DNA of 64,000 nucleotides from contig SFLD01000019.1 in assembly GCA_004553545.1 (NCBI GenBank), positions 16,393 to 80,392 of the forward strand, read 5' to 3'. The position numbers and the translations under genes were made by a program. Shown one piece after another: positions 26,117-33,623 of the stretch (its first letter is position 1; each line of letters starts with the position of its first letter). The DNA is from Clostridiales bacterium. GTDB taxonomy: Bacteria > Bacillota > Clostridia > Oscillospirales > Oscillospiraceae. Below the pieces are notes generated by a model. The model was not told where the DNA came from. It saw nothing but the letters and a program-made list of their open reading frames with translations, and did no database searches.

Positions 26117-28612
26117 TTACTTGCCCACCTTGACGTTGGTGGTCAGCTTGGTGGCCTCCTTGTAGGGACGGACCAGCATGTAGATGATGAGGGCCAGGGC
26201 GGCGATGGCAGCGATGAGGCCGATGACGCTCAGGTTGCCGGTGAAGGCGTTGCCGAACTGGTTGATCATCAGGGCCACGAGGTACGCGAAGCCGCACTGA
26301 TAGCCGATGGCGAACCAGGTCCACTTGGGGCTGTTCATCTCGCGCTTGATGGCGCCGATGGCGGCGAAGCAGGGAGCGCACAGCAGGTTGAAGACCAGGA
26401 AGGAGTACGCGGTGATGCCGGTGAAGGCCGCGGCCAGAGCCTGGTAGACGGTGCCGTCGCCGCCGCCGTAGAGGATGCCCAGGGTGCCGACGATGTTCTC
26501 CTTGGCGACAAGGCCGGTGATGGAGGCCACGGTAGCCTGCCAGTTGCCCCAGCCCAGGGGGATGAAGATCCAGGCGATGGCATTGCCGATCTTAGCGAGG
26601 ATGGAGTTGCTGATCTGGTCCTCGGTGAGCATCTGGAAGGTGCCGTCCACCCAGCCGAAGTAGGTGGTGAACCAGACGAAGATGGTGGAGAGCAGGATGA
26701 TGGTACCGGCCTTCTTGATGAAGGACCAGCCGCGCTCCCACATGCTGCGCAGGACGTTGCCCAGGGTGGGCCAGTGGTAGGCGGGCAGCTCCATGACGAA
26801 GGGAGCGGGGTCGCCGGCGAACATCTTGGTCTTCTTCAGCATGATGCCGGAGATGATGATGGCGGCCATGCCGATGAAGTAAGCGGAGGTGGAGACCCAG
26901 GCGCTGCCGCCGAAGAGGGCGCCGGCGATCATGGCGATGAAGGGGACCTTGGCGCCGCAGGGGATGAAGGTGGTGGTCATGATGGTCATGCGGCGGTCAC
27001 GCTCGTTCTCAATGGTACGGGAGGCCATGATGCCGGGGATGCCGCAGCCGGTGCCGATGAGCATGGGGATGAAGGACTTGCCGGAGAGGCCGAACTTACG
27101 GAAGATACGGTCCAGAACGAAGGCGATACGGGCCATGTAGCCGCAGGCTTCCAGGAAGGCCAGCAGCAGGAAGAGGACCAGCATCTGGGGCACGAAGCCC
27201 AGGACCGCGCCAACACCGGCCACGATGCCGTCCAGGATCAGGCCGCTGAGCCAGTCCGCCGCGCCGGCGGCCTCCAGGCCGTTGCCGATGAGCACGGGCA
27301 CGCCGGGGACCCACACGCCGTAGTCGGCGGGATCGGGCTCGTCGAAGCCGTTCTCCTCCAGGTAGCTGACGGCGTCCACATAGGTCATGGGAACGGTGGA
27401 CTCCTCGTCGGCGTCCTCGGGGATGGCGTCATAGTAGACGGTCATGTCGTTGATGGCCAGGGTCTCCTCGTCCTCCACCTCGATGGTGGCGGAGTCGGAA
27501 GCGGGCTGGACGGCCTTCATGTCCGCGAGAGCGGCGTCGGCGTCGAAGTTCTCGTCCTCGAGGTCCAGCTCATAGTAGCCGCTGACGGCCTCGGTGGCGG
27601 CGGTGTAGTTGTCAGCCACCTCGGTATACTCGGCGGTGCCGATGCCGAAGAGGTGCCAGCCATCGCCGAAGAGGCCGTCGTTGGCCCAGTCGGTGGCGGC
27701 GGAGCCCACGGTGACCATGGAGATGTAGTAGACCAGGAACATCACGACGGCGAAGATGGGCAGGCCCAGCCAGCGGTTGGTGACGACCTTATCGATCTTA
27801 TCGGAGGCGGTGAGGCTGCCCTGGCTCTTCTTCTTGTAGCAGGACTTGATGATCTCACCGATGTAGATGTAGCGCTCGTTGGTGATGATGGACTCGGCGT
27901 CGTCATCCAGCTCGCTCTCGGCGGCCTTGATGTCGTTCTCGATGTGGGCGGCCACGTCGGCGGGGATGCTGAGGCTGGAGAGGACCTTGTCGTCCCGCTC
28001 GAAGATCTTGATGGCGTACCAGCGCTGCTGCTCCTCGGGCATGTTGTGGACGGCAGCCTCCTCGATGTGGGCGATGGCGTGCTCCACGGGGCCGGAGAAG
28101 GTGTGCATGGGGACGGTCTTGGTGTCCTTGGCGGCCTTGATGGCGGCCTCGGCGGCCTCCATGACGCCGGTGCCCTTCAGGGCGGAGATCTCAACGATCT
28201 GGCAGCCCAGCTTGGCGGCGAGAGCCTTGGTGTCGATCTTATCGCCGTTCTTCTTGACGATATCCATCATGTTGATGGCGATGACCACGGGGATGCCCAG
28301 CTCGGTGAGCTGGGTGGTGAGGTAGAGGTTGCGCTCCAGGTTGGTGCCGTCGATGATGTTCAGGATCACGTCGGGACGCTCGCCGATGAGGTAGTTCCGG
28401 GCCACGACCTCTTCCAGGGTGTAGGGGGACAGGGAGTAGATGCCGGGCAGGTCGGTGACGATGACGCCATCGTGCTTCTTGAGCTTGCCCTCCTTCTTCT
28501 CCACGGTGACGCCGGGCCAGTTGCCCACGAACTGGTTGGAGCCGGTGAGGGCGTTGAACAGGGTGGTCTTGCCGCAGTTGGGGTTGCCCGCCAGGGCAAT
28601 TCTGATATCCAT
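26117..28612 (-). CDS. feoB: Ferrous iron transport protein B with acidic loop insertion
   Basis: FeoB takes up Fe2+ and has a GTPase domain fused to a membrane pore. Residues 1-170 carry GNPNCGKTTLFNALTG, TDLPGIYSLSP (G3) and NMMD (G4). The membrane part has the Gate motifs (FIPMLIGTGCGIPGIMASR) and PCGAKVPFI. Residues about 320-440, between the first and second core membrane segments, form an acidic insertion (for example YELDLEDENFDADAALADMK; ATIEVEDEETLAI) not expected in E. coli FeoB, making the protein 831 aa. It faces the outside by topology. The gene is preceded by a degenerate copy of the GCTAACC operator. Confidence 0.95.
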   Translation of the reverse strand: MDIRIALAGNPNCGKTTLFNALTGSNQFVGNWPGVTVEKKEGKLKKHDGVIVTDLPGIYSLSPYTLEEVVARNYLIGERPDVILNIIDGTNLERNLYLTTQLTELGIPVVIAINMMDIVKKNGDKIDTKALAAKLGCQIVEISALKGTGVMEAAEAAIKAAKDTKTVPMHTFSGPVEHAIAHIEEAAVHNMPEEQQRWYAIKIFERDDKVLSSLSIPADVAAHIENDIKAAESELDDDAESIITNERYIYIGEIIKSCYKKKSQGSLTASDKIDKVVTNRWLGLPIFAVVMFLVYYISMVTVGSAATDWANDGLFGDGWHLFGIGTAEYTEVADNYTAATEAVSGYYELDLEDENFDADAALADMKAVQPASDSATIEVEDEETLAINDMTVYYDAIPEDADEESTVPMTYVDAVSYLEENGFDEPDPADYGVWVPGVPVLIGNGLEAAGAADWLSGLILDGIVAGVGAVLGFVPQMLVLFLLLAFLEACGYMARIAFVLDRIFRKFGLSGKSFIPMLIGTGCGIPGIMASRTIENERDRRMTIMTTTFIPCGAKVPFIAMIAGALFGGSAWVSTSAYFIGMAAIIISGIMLKKTKMFAGDPAPFVMELPAYHWPTLGNVLRSMWERGWSFIKKAGTIILLSTIFVWFTTYFGWVDGTFQMLTEDQISNSILAKIGNAIAWIFIPLGWGNWQATVASITGLVAKENIVGTLGILYGGGDGTVYQALAAAFTGITAYSFLVFNLLCAPCFAAIGAIKREMNSPKWTWFAIGYQCGFAYLVALMINQFGNAFTGNLSVIGLIAAIAALALIIYMLVRPYKEATKLTTNVKVGK

Positions 28613-28634
28613 GACTGAAACCTCTCTTTCCGCA

Positions 28635-28651
28635 GTTTGCTCATGCTAACC
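28635..28651. promoter_or_regulatory. Degenerate operator half-site before feoB
   Basis: GTTTGCTCATGCTAACC keeps the right half GCTAACC of the putative DtxR-type consensus; the left half is weak. A nested inverted repeat (28659-28700, stem around AATGGGGCG/CGCCCCATT) separates it from feoA and might limit read-through or stabilise the RNA. Confidence 0.45.
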
Positions 28652-28716
28652 GCTATTCCTGACAATGGGGCGCTTCGCCCCATTTCTCATACCTTGTCAG
28701 TGCCGGGGGACTGAGG

Positions 28717-28938
28717 TCACTGGACCTCGATCATTTCGGTGTCGGCCTTCCGCAGGCTCAGCTCGTAGCCGCGGACGGTGACTTCCATGGGGTCGCCCAG
28801 GGGCGCGACCTTCCGGACGTAGACCTCCACGCCCTTGGTGATGCCCATGTCCATGATGCGGCGCTTCACGGCGCCCTCGCCGTGCAGCTTCACGACCTTG
28901 GCGGTCTCGCCGATGGGGACTTCCTTCAGAGTTTTCAT
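28717..28938 (-). CDS. feoA: Ferrous iron transport protein A (second copy)
   Basis: A 73-aa SH3-like protein (MKTLKEVPIGETAKVVKLHG; VKRRIMDMGITKGVEVYVRK; PLGDPMEVTVRGYELSLRKA). FeoA assists FeoB and is usually 75-85 aa. It lies between the other feoA and feoB; twin feoA genes are common in clostridia. It lacks its own clear promoter and should be expressed with the operon. Confidence 0.95.
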   Translation of the reverse strand: MKTLKEVPIGETAKVVKLHGEGAVKRRIMDMGITKGVEVYVRKVAPLGDPMEVTVRGYELSLRKADTEMIEVQ

Positions 28939-28989
28939 CGCCAGTCTCCTCCTTGTTAAATATACCGTGATAAACGCGCTTGCGCGCCT

Positions 28990-29208
28990 TTATACCATGA
29001 TCTTGCGGGCCATCTCCTCGCTGATGGCCACCCGGGCTTCCTTCACGTTGACGATCACGTTCCCGCCCATGGCGGTGATGACGCTGACGTTCCCGCCCAC
29101 GACGAAGCCCAGATTCTCCAGGTGCTTCTTCACCTCGGGGGTCCCGCCGATCTTCTTGATGGTGTTCTCCACACCGACGTCCGCAAGGCTCAGCGGCAGC
29201 ATATCCAT
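28990..29208 (-). CDS. feoA: Ferrous iron transport protein A (first copy)
   Basis: Starts at ATG 29208 (MDMLPLSLADVG) with a GCGAGGG site; a longer frame would run through an operator and is rejected. The 72-aa protein has FeoA features (GVENTIKKIGGTPEVKKHLE; LGFVVGGNVSVI; VIVNVKEARVAI). It is the first gene of the feo operon. Three putative operators lie in the next 130 bases upstream. Confidence 0.92.
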   Translation of the reverse strand: MDMLPLSLADVGVENTIKKIGGTPEVKKHLENLGFVVGGNVSVITAMGGNVIVNVKEARVAISEEMARKIMV

Positions 29209-29222
29209 CCCTCGCTTTCCGG

Positions 29223-29339
29223 GATTAGCGCTTGCTAACCCCTGGTGTTTGAAATGGGCCAGCCTTGGCTGGCCGAAAGGGCCCAATGATTAGCTCGCGC
29301 TAACCAATGCGTCAGAAAAATGATTAGCTCCCGCTAACC
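29223..29339. promoter_or_regulatory. Three copies of the GRTTAGCNNNNGCTAACC operator
   Basis: Copies at 29223-29240 (GATTAGCGCTTGCTAACC), 29288-29305 (GATTAGCTCGCGCTAACC) and 29322-29339 (GATTAGCTCCCGCTAACC). The last abuts the transcription start predicted from the promoter at 29347-29375; the others lie in the leader. Palindromes of this kind (TTAGGnTAnnCTAA-like) are typical of DtxR-family repressors. Centres are 65 and 34 bp apart. Confidence 0.8.
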
Positions 29340-29346
29340 AAGCCAT

Positions 29347-29375
29347 ATCCTACCCGAAAGAGAGGGATTTGTCAA
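29347..29375 (-). promoter_or_regulatory. Promoter of the feo operon
   Basis: Minus strand TTGACA (29370-29375), 17-bp spacer, TAGGAT (29347-29352). Upstream A/T tracts near 29383, 29392 and 29411 are about 10 bp apart. Operator O3 lies at or just after the start site, where it would block initiation. Confidence 0.75.
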
Positions 29376-29529
29376 GAGGATTTTTCCAGAAATCCGTCGC
29401 ATCCCCGGCTTTCGGCGCTCTGCCCAAAGAGTTCGCCGTGGCTAACTTCCAGATTCGTGCAATGTGTGAATGGGGTGGGCGGGAGAGCACACCCCCGTAT
29501 AGAGATGTGCTCTCCCGCCGGATATCACG

Positions 29530-30417
29530 TCAATCCTCCCAACTCCAGGTCTCGCCGCCGTCGTGACTGCGGAGGGTCAGGGTACTCTCCCGGACCTCCC
29601 CGGTCGCATCCGAGGCACGGACCAGGATAGGCCAGCTGCCCTCCTGCCCCCGGAAGGTCGGGGACAGCGCCGTGGCCCAGGCCCCCCGCCATACCTCCGG
29701 CAGCTCCACCGTCAGGGGTTCCCAGCTCTCGCCGCCGTCCTGGGTCTGCCAGATGTCCGGCCCGGTGTCCTCAAAGGGACGGTAGCTGAGGAAACCCCGC
29801 TCCTCCGAGGCAAAACCCGCCCCGGTGAGGACGGCGCAGTGCTCCTCATAGGGGTTTCCGATCTCCCGCCAGGTCTCACCGCCGTCCGAGCTGAGGTATA
29901 TCCGCAGGGCTTGATGGTTCATGCTGACTCCGGAGGTCAGCACCAGGTAGCCATCCTGTTTGCCGAAGAAGCCCAGATAGCCGCCGTCATAGCGCATCTC
30001 TTCCCGCTCCTCCCCTAGGAAATCCCAGCGGTCGCTGCCCTCCAGGGTGGCGCTCCGCCAGGTCTTTCCGCCATCCTGGCTCAGAAGGACGCGGACCGGC
30101 GTCTCCGGCAGGAGCACGGCGATATTGTCCCCGTCGAGGCTCACCCACTCCCCTGCCGCCAGCTCCTCCCGGAGAACGGCGGGCTCCTTCCAGGGGGCCG
30201 CGGCGGAAAGGAGCCCCCAAATGCCGCCGCCCCAGGCCGCTCCGGCACAGAGAGTCAGCGCCAGGACCACGGCGGCGGCCAGAAGGACCGCACGCCGGGG
30301 GAGGTGCTTCCGCCGCTGCCCGGCCATCTCTGCCAGACGAAGGACCATCGCCTGCTTTTCCTCCGGGGAAAAGTGAAGGCGTTCCACCGCCTGCCGGTAT
30401 CCTCGCAGCTGCTCCAT
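29530..30417 (-). CDS. Membrane-anchored Asp-box (BNR) protein; likely anti-sigma partner
   Basis: One membrane segment at residues 42-62 (RAVLLAAAVVLALTLCAGAA) follows a cytoplasmic N-terminus (FSPEEKQAMVLRLAEMAG) of the type seen in anti-sigma factors. Outside are four Asp-box motifs: SQDGGKTW (113-120), SSDGGETW (176-183), TQDGGESW (225-232) and SHDGGETW (284-291), forming a small beta-propeller like sialidase or photosystem assembly folds. It overlaps nothing but follows the ECF sigma gene by three bases, so it is probably its regulator. Ligand is unknown; sensing at the cell surface is inference. Confidence 0.8.
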   Translation of the reverse strand: MEQLRGYRQAVERLHFSPEEKQAMVLRLAEMAGQRRKHLPRRAVLLAAAVVLALTLCAGAAWGGGIWGLLSAAAPWKEPAVLREELAAGEWVSLDGDNIAVLLPETPVRVLLSQDGGKTWRSATLEGSDRWDFLGEEREEMRYDGGYLGFFGKQDGYLVLTSGVSMNHQALRIYLSSDGGETWREIGNPYEEHCAVLTGAGFASEERGFLSYRPFEDTGPDIWQTQDGGESWEPLTVELPEVWRGAWATALSPTFRGQEGSWPILVRASDATGEVRESTLTLRSHDGGETWSWED

Positions 30418-30419
30418 TC

Positions 30420-30884
30420 CTATCCCTCCTCCAGAAATTCCCGCAGTTTGGCCCGGCCTCGGGCCAGGCGGGTATGCACTGTGCCCAGCGGCAGGCCCAG
30501 GATCTCCCCGATCTCCGCCGCCTGGTAGCCCTCATAGTAATAGAGGTGGATCACCGCCCGGTAATGGGGCGGCAGACGGCCCACCGCTTCCCAGACGCCG
30601 CTCTCCTCCCGCTCCGGGGCTGGAAGCTCCGTGCAAGCTTCCAGCGGACAGCCGCGCCGACGCCAGGGGCTTCGCAGCAGGTCCCGGCAGGCGTTGGCGG
30701 CCATCTTCAGGATATACGCCTTCTCGTGCTGGGGAGTTTCAAAGCTCCGGGGCTCCGTCAGAAGCTTCAGGAAGACCGTCTGGCAGACATCCTGGGCATC
30801 GCTGGGCTCCCGGAGGTAGCTCCGGCAAAGGCGCAGGATCATATCGGCGTAGGTCTCCACCAGATACTCCGCCCTCTCCTCCAT
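30420..30884 (-). CDS. ECF-type RNA polymerase sigma factor
   Basis: A 154-aa sigma-70 family protein with region 2 (EYLVETYADMILRLCRSYLR; DAQDVCQTVFLKLLTE) and region 4 (LPPHYRAVIHLYYYEGYQAA; EIGEILGLPLGTVHTRLARG). The protein lacks region 3, as ECF sigmas do. It is encoded directly before the Asp-box membrane protein, in the usual sigma/anti-sigma order. No autoregulated promoter was defined. Confidence 0.93.
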   Translation of the reverse strand: MEERAEYLVETYADMILRLCRSYLREPSDAQDVCQTVFLKLLTEPRSFETPQHEKAYILKMAANACRDLLRSPWRRRGCPLEACTELPAPEREESGVWEAVGRLPPHYRAVIHLYYYEGYQAAEIGEILGLPLGTVHTRLARGRAKLREFLEEG

Positions 30885-30965
30885 GATGATCCCTCCTTCC
30901 TTGCGCTTTCACTGGGAATACGGTGCCGGGCGGCAAAAACTTTCACGCTACGGCATTCTTTTTAC

Positions 30966-30998
30966 AAAAAAGGAAGAGGCTCCGCCTCTTCCTTTTTT
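30966..30998. terminator. Bidirectional terminator
   Basis: GGAAGAGGC (30972-30980) pairs with GCCTCTTCC (30984-30992), flanked by AAAAAA and TTTTTT. It closes the PFL gene on the minus strand. Confidence 0.92.
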
Positions 30999-31000
30999 CT

Positions 31001-32307
31001 TCAGTTCTTCAGGCTGTGCAGGGGGGCGGGGATGCGGCCGCCTCTCTGGATGAAGGCCTCGGCGGACTCCCGGTGGACGGGCATCACCGGGGCGGAGCCC
31101 AAGAGGCCGCCCATCTCGATGGTGTCCCCCACGGTCTTGCCGGGGGCGGGCAGAAGGCGGACGGCGGTGGTCTTGCCGTTGACCATGCCGATGGCGGCCT
31201 CGTCCGCGATGATGGCGGAAATGGTGGACGCCGGGGTGTCCCCGGGGACGGCGATCATGTCCAGGCCCACGGAGCAGACGCAGGTCATGGCCTCCAGCTT
31301 ATCCAGGGTCAGGGTGCCCCGCCGGGCGGCGGCGATCATGCCCTCATCCTCGCTGACGGGGATGAAGGCCCCGGAGAGGCCGCCCACGCTGGAGGACGCC
31401 ATGACGCCGCCCTTCTTCACGGCGTCGTTGAGGAGGGCCAGGGCGGCGGTGGTGCCGTGGGTGCCGCAGACCTCGAGACCCAGCTCCTCTAGGATGCGGG
31501 CCACACTGTCCCCGATGGCGGGGGTGGGGGCCAGGGAGAGGTCCACGATGCCGAAGGGCACCCCCAGGCGGCGGCTGGCCTCCTGGGCCACCAGCTGACC
31601 CATGCGGGTCACCCGGAAGGCGGTCTTCTTGATGGTCTCCGCCGCGACGTCAAAGGGCTGGCCCCGGACGCTCTTGAGCGCGTGGTAGACGACGCCCGGG
31701 CCGGAGACGCCCACATTGATGACCTTCTCGGCCTCCCCTACCCCGTGGAAGGCGCCGGCCATGAAGGGGTTATCCTCCACGGCGTTGCAGAAGACCACGA
31801 GCTTGGCGCAGCCGAAACCGTCCTGGTCCGCGGTGCGGGCGGCGGTCGCTTTCACGATCTCCCCCATCAGGCGGACGGCGTCCATGTTGATGCCCGCCCG
31901 GGTGGAGCCCACGTTGACGGAGGAGCAGACCAGCTCCGTCTCCGCCAGCGCCTCCGGGATGGAGCGGATGAGCTTCTCGTCCGCCGCCGTCATGCCCTTC
32001 TGCACGAGAGCGGAGTAGCCGCCGATGAAGTTGACGCCGCAGGTCTTGGCGGCCCGGTCCAGGGCCAGGGCGAAGGGGAGATCCGCTTATTGACGATGGG
32101 GATGCCGAACTCCCGCTCGATGGCCTCGCCGGTGGCCACCAGCTTTTCCGCGCTGCGGGTGATCTTCTCATAGATCTTGGCGCAGGCGGCCTTGGCGTCG
32201 GCGTCGCAGCAGGAGAGGAGGGAGATCCCCATGGTGACGGTGCGGATGTCCAGGTGCTGCTGGTCGATCATCTCAATGGTGGAGAGGATGTCCTTCTGAT
32301 TGAGCAT
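31001..32307 (-). pseudogene. PFL/UPF0210 family protein, frame broken by ~50-bp deletion
   Basis: UPF0210 proteins are about 450-aa enzymes of the pyruvate formate-lyase-like fold, with no settled function, usually paired with an ACT protein. The start (ATG 32307, [26 protein letters not shown] upstream) runs to [11 protein letters not shown]; the reading then shifts to [20 protein letters not shown] and continues to the normal C-terminus. About 17 residues between RIS and the ALDRAA helix (a V-TP-I-x-x-AG block in relatives) are missing with a frame change near 32083. Total visible length about 435. Partner ACT gene at 32760. Real loss or assembly error cannot be decided. Confidence 0.75.
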
Positions 32308-32329
32308 AGAATGCCTCCTAGGTGAATTC

Positions 32330-32751
32330 AAAAAAGCGGCAGTGCCGCTTTTTTGAGGGGGTACCGTGCACTCCGTCCCGGCTTTGCCGGGGCGGAGTGC
32401 ACGGCAAAAAGCCTCGCAGAGTTTCGCGCCCGCAGGCGCGAAAAAATCAAAATCGTTTTTCCCGGCGGCGCGCCCCAGGGCGGCTTCTCTTGCCCCTCCG
32501 GGGCAATTCACCTTCTGTACGTCGGGAAAAACCCCTCAGGGCTCCCACCGGAACCCAGCGAAGCGGATCCGGTGGGAAAAGGAGGAGCAACGAAGTGAGT
32601 GAGCTTCCGCCCGCAGGGCGAAAGCGAAGGATACGAAGTTTGCTCCGACGCCGAAGCGGAGTGTCGAATCAGCCGCCTTTGGCGGCTGACCGAGGCACAG
32701 AGCGCAGCGAAACCTCTTCGCGGAAGAAGCGGCAAAGCCGCTTCTTCCGCG
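32330..32751. repeat. Array of seven hairpins between the ACT and PFL genes
   Basis: Stems are visible at 32330-32354 (AAAAAAGCGGC/GCCGCTTTTTT), 32364-32404 (CCGTGCACTCCG with its complement plus an inner CCCGGC/GCCGGG), 32423-32442 (TTCGCGCC/GGCGCGAA), 32545-32575 (CCCACCGGA/TCCGGTGGG), near 32609-32625, 32670-32688 (CAGCCGCC/GGCGGCTG) and 32719-32751 (perfect 15-bp stem, AAA loop). The gap 32308-32759 has no gene. The first and last could be terminators that isolate PFL from the ACT gene. Confidence 0.7.
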
Positions 32752-32759
32752 AGATACTT

Positions 32760-33029
32760 TTAGATCCGGTGCATGGCGTCGAAGATCTCCTGGCGCTGGA
32801 CGCGGATGGCGATGCCCATCTCCTCCCCCAGGGCGGAGAGCCTGGCGGCCAGGTCCGTGAAGGAGCAGGGGAGCTTTTCGATGTCCACGGCCATGACCAT
32901 GGTGAACTTGCCGTGGAGGATGGTCTGGGAGATATCCAGGATATTGACGTTGTTTTCCGCCAGCAGGCTGCAGACCGAGGCGATGATGCCCACCCGGTCG
33001 TTGCCCACCACGGTAACGATGGCGTGCAT
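32760..33029 (-). CDS. ACT domain protein (UPF0237 family)
   Basis: An 89-aa single ACT domain: MHAIVTVVGNDRVGIIASVC, then LLAENNVNILDISQTILHGK, FTMVMAVDIEKLP, ending VQRQEIFDAMHRI. UPF0237 proteins are usually directly linked to UPF0210, whose gene lies downstream here but is separated by a hairpin array. Start ATG 33029 with AAAGGAGTG; an 11-codon extension is unsupported. The ACT domain implies amino-acid or small-ligand binding. Confidence 0.93.
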   Translation of the reverse strand: MHAIVTVVGNDRVGIIASVCSLLAENNVNILDISQTILHGKFTMVMAVDIEKLPCSFTDLAARLSALGEEMGIAIRVQRQEIFDAMHRI

Positions 33030-33058
33030 AGAGGTCACACTCCTTTGTGATGCGGCCC

Positions 33059-33568
33059 TCACCAGGCGATGGGGGCCATGGCCGCCGCGTCCCCCGGCTC
33101 CAGGAAGGGCGGGAGGGCGGGCGGAAGGAAGGAAAAGAGAACGTAGGCCACCCCCAGGGCCGCCAGCAGCACCGTCCAGACGGCGCTGCCCCGCCAGCGC
33201 TCGGCGAGCGCCAGGGTCAGGGCGGTGAGGACGATCCAGAGCAGCATGAGGACGGCGGTCTCCCGGGTCAGGGAGGAGGCCAGGGTGCCGGCCAGCGCCA
33301 TCAGGAGGGACGCCAGAAAGACCGGCGCCGCCGCCCGGCGAAGGGTCTCCCGCAGGCCGCCGCTCTGCCGGGCCGTCAGGGCAAGGCAGAGAAGGGGCGG
33401 GAAGAAGGCCAGCTTGGAGAGCTCCCAGGCGGAGGCGTTTCGCGGCAGCAGGGCCCCGAAAACACCGCCGGAGAGGGCGTCGTGGAGCAGGAGCAGCACC
33501 GCCCCCAGCCCCAGTGTCAGGGGGAAGCGCAGGGCGAAGCGGGTAAAGGGTTCTTTCACGGTCATCAC
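33059..33568 (-). CDS. Integral membrane protein, 169 aa (DUF6512-like)
   Basis: Five or so hydrophobic segments (for example LTLGLGAVLLLLHDALSGGV; FFPPLLCLALTA; VLMLLWIVLTALTLALAE; VWTVLLAALGVAYVLFSFLP). The N-terminal part with NASAWELSKLAFFP resembles DUF6512-type proteins (an N-x-S-x-WE-x-LK-L-x-F-x-P block), but this is a memory-based match. No function assigned. The gene ends 29 bases before the ACT start and may be cotranscribed. Confidence 0.75.
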   Translation of the reverse strand: MMTVKEPFTRFALRFPLTLGLGAVLLLLHDALSGGVFGALLPRNASAWELSKLAFFPPLLCLALTARQSGGLRETLRRAAAPVFLASLLMALAGTLASSLTRETAVLMLLWIVLTALTLALAERWRGSAVWTVLLAALGVAYVLFSFLPPALPPFLEPGDAAAMAPIAW

Positions 33569-33623
33569 CTCACGGCCAGTCTATGCCGGGAGGGGACGGG
33601 ACAGAACCGGAGGGACGGCGGCC

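Noticed and set aside
26774..28618. Long open frame antisense to feoB (and similar ones opposite uvrA, uvrB, lysC/hom and PBP1A)
   Set aside because: Third-position GC bias makes opposite frames open. They have low-complexity Val/Gly/His/Asp composition, no homology and no ribosome sites.
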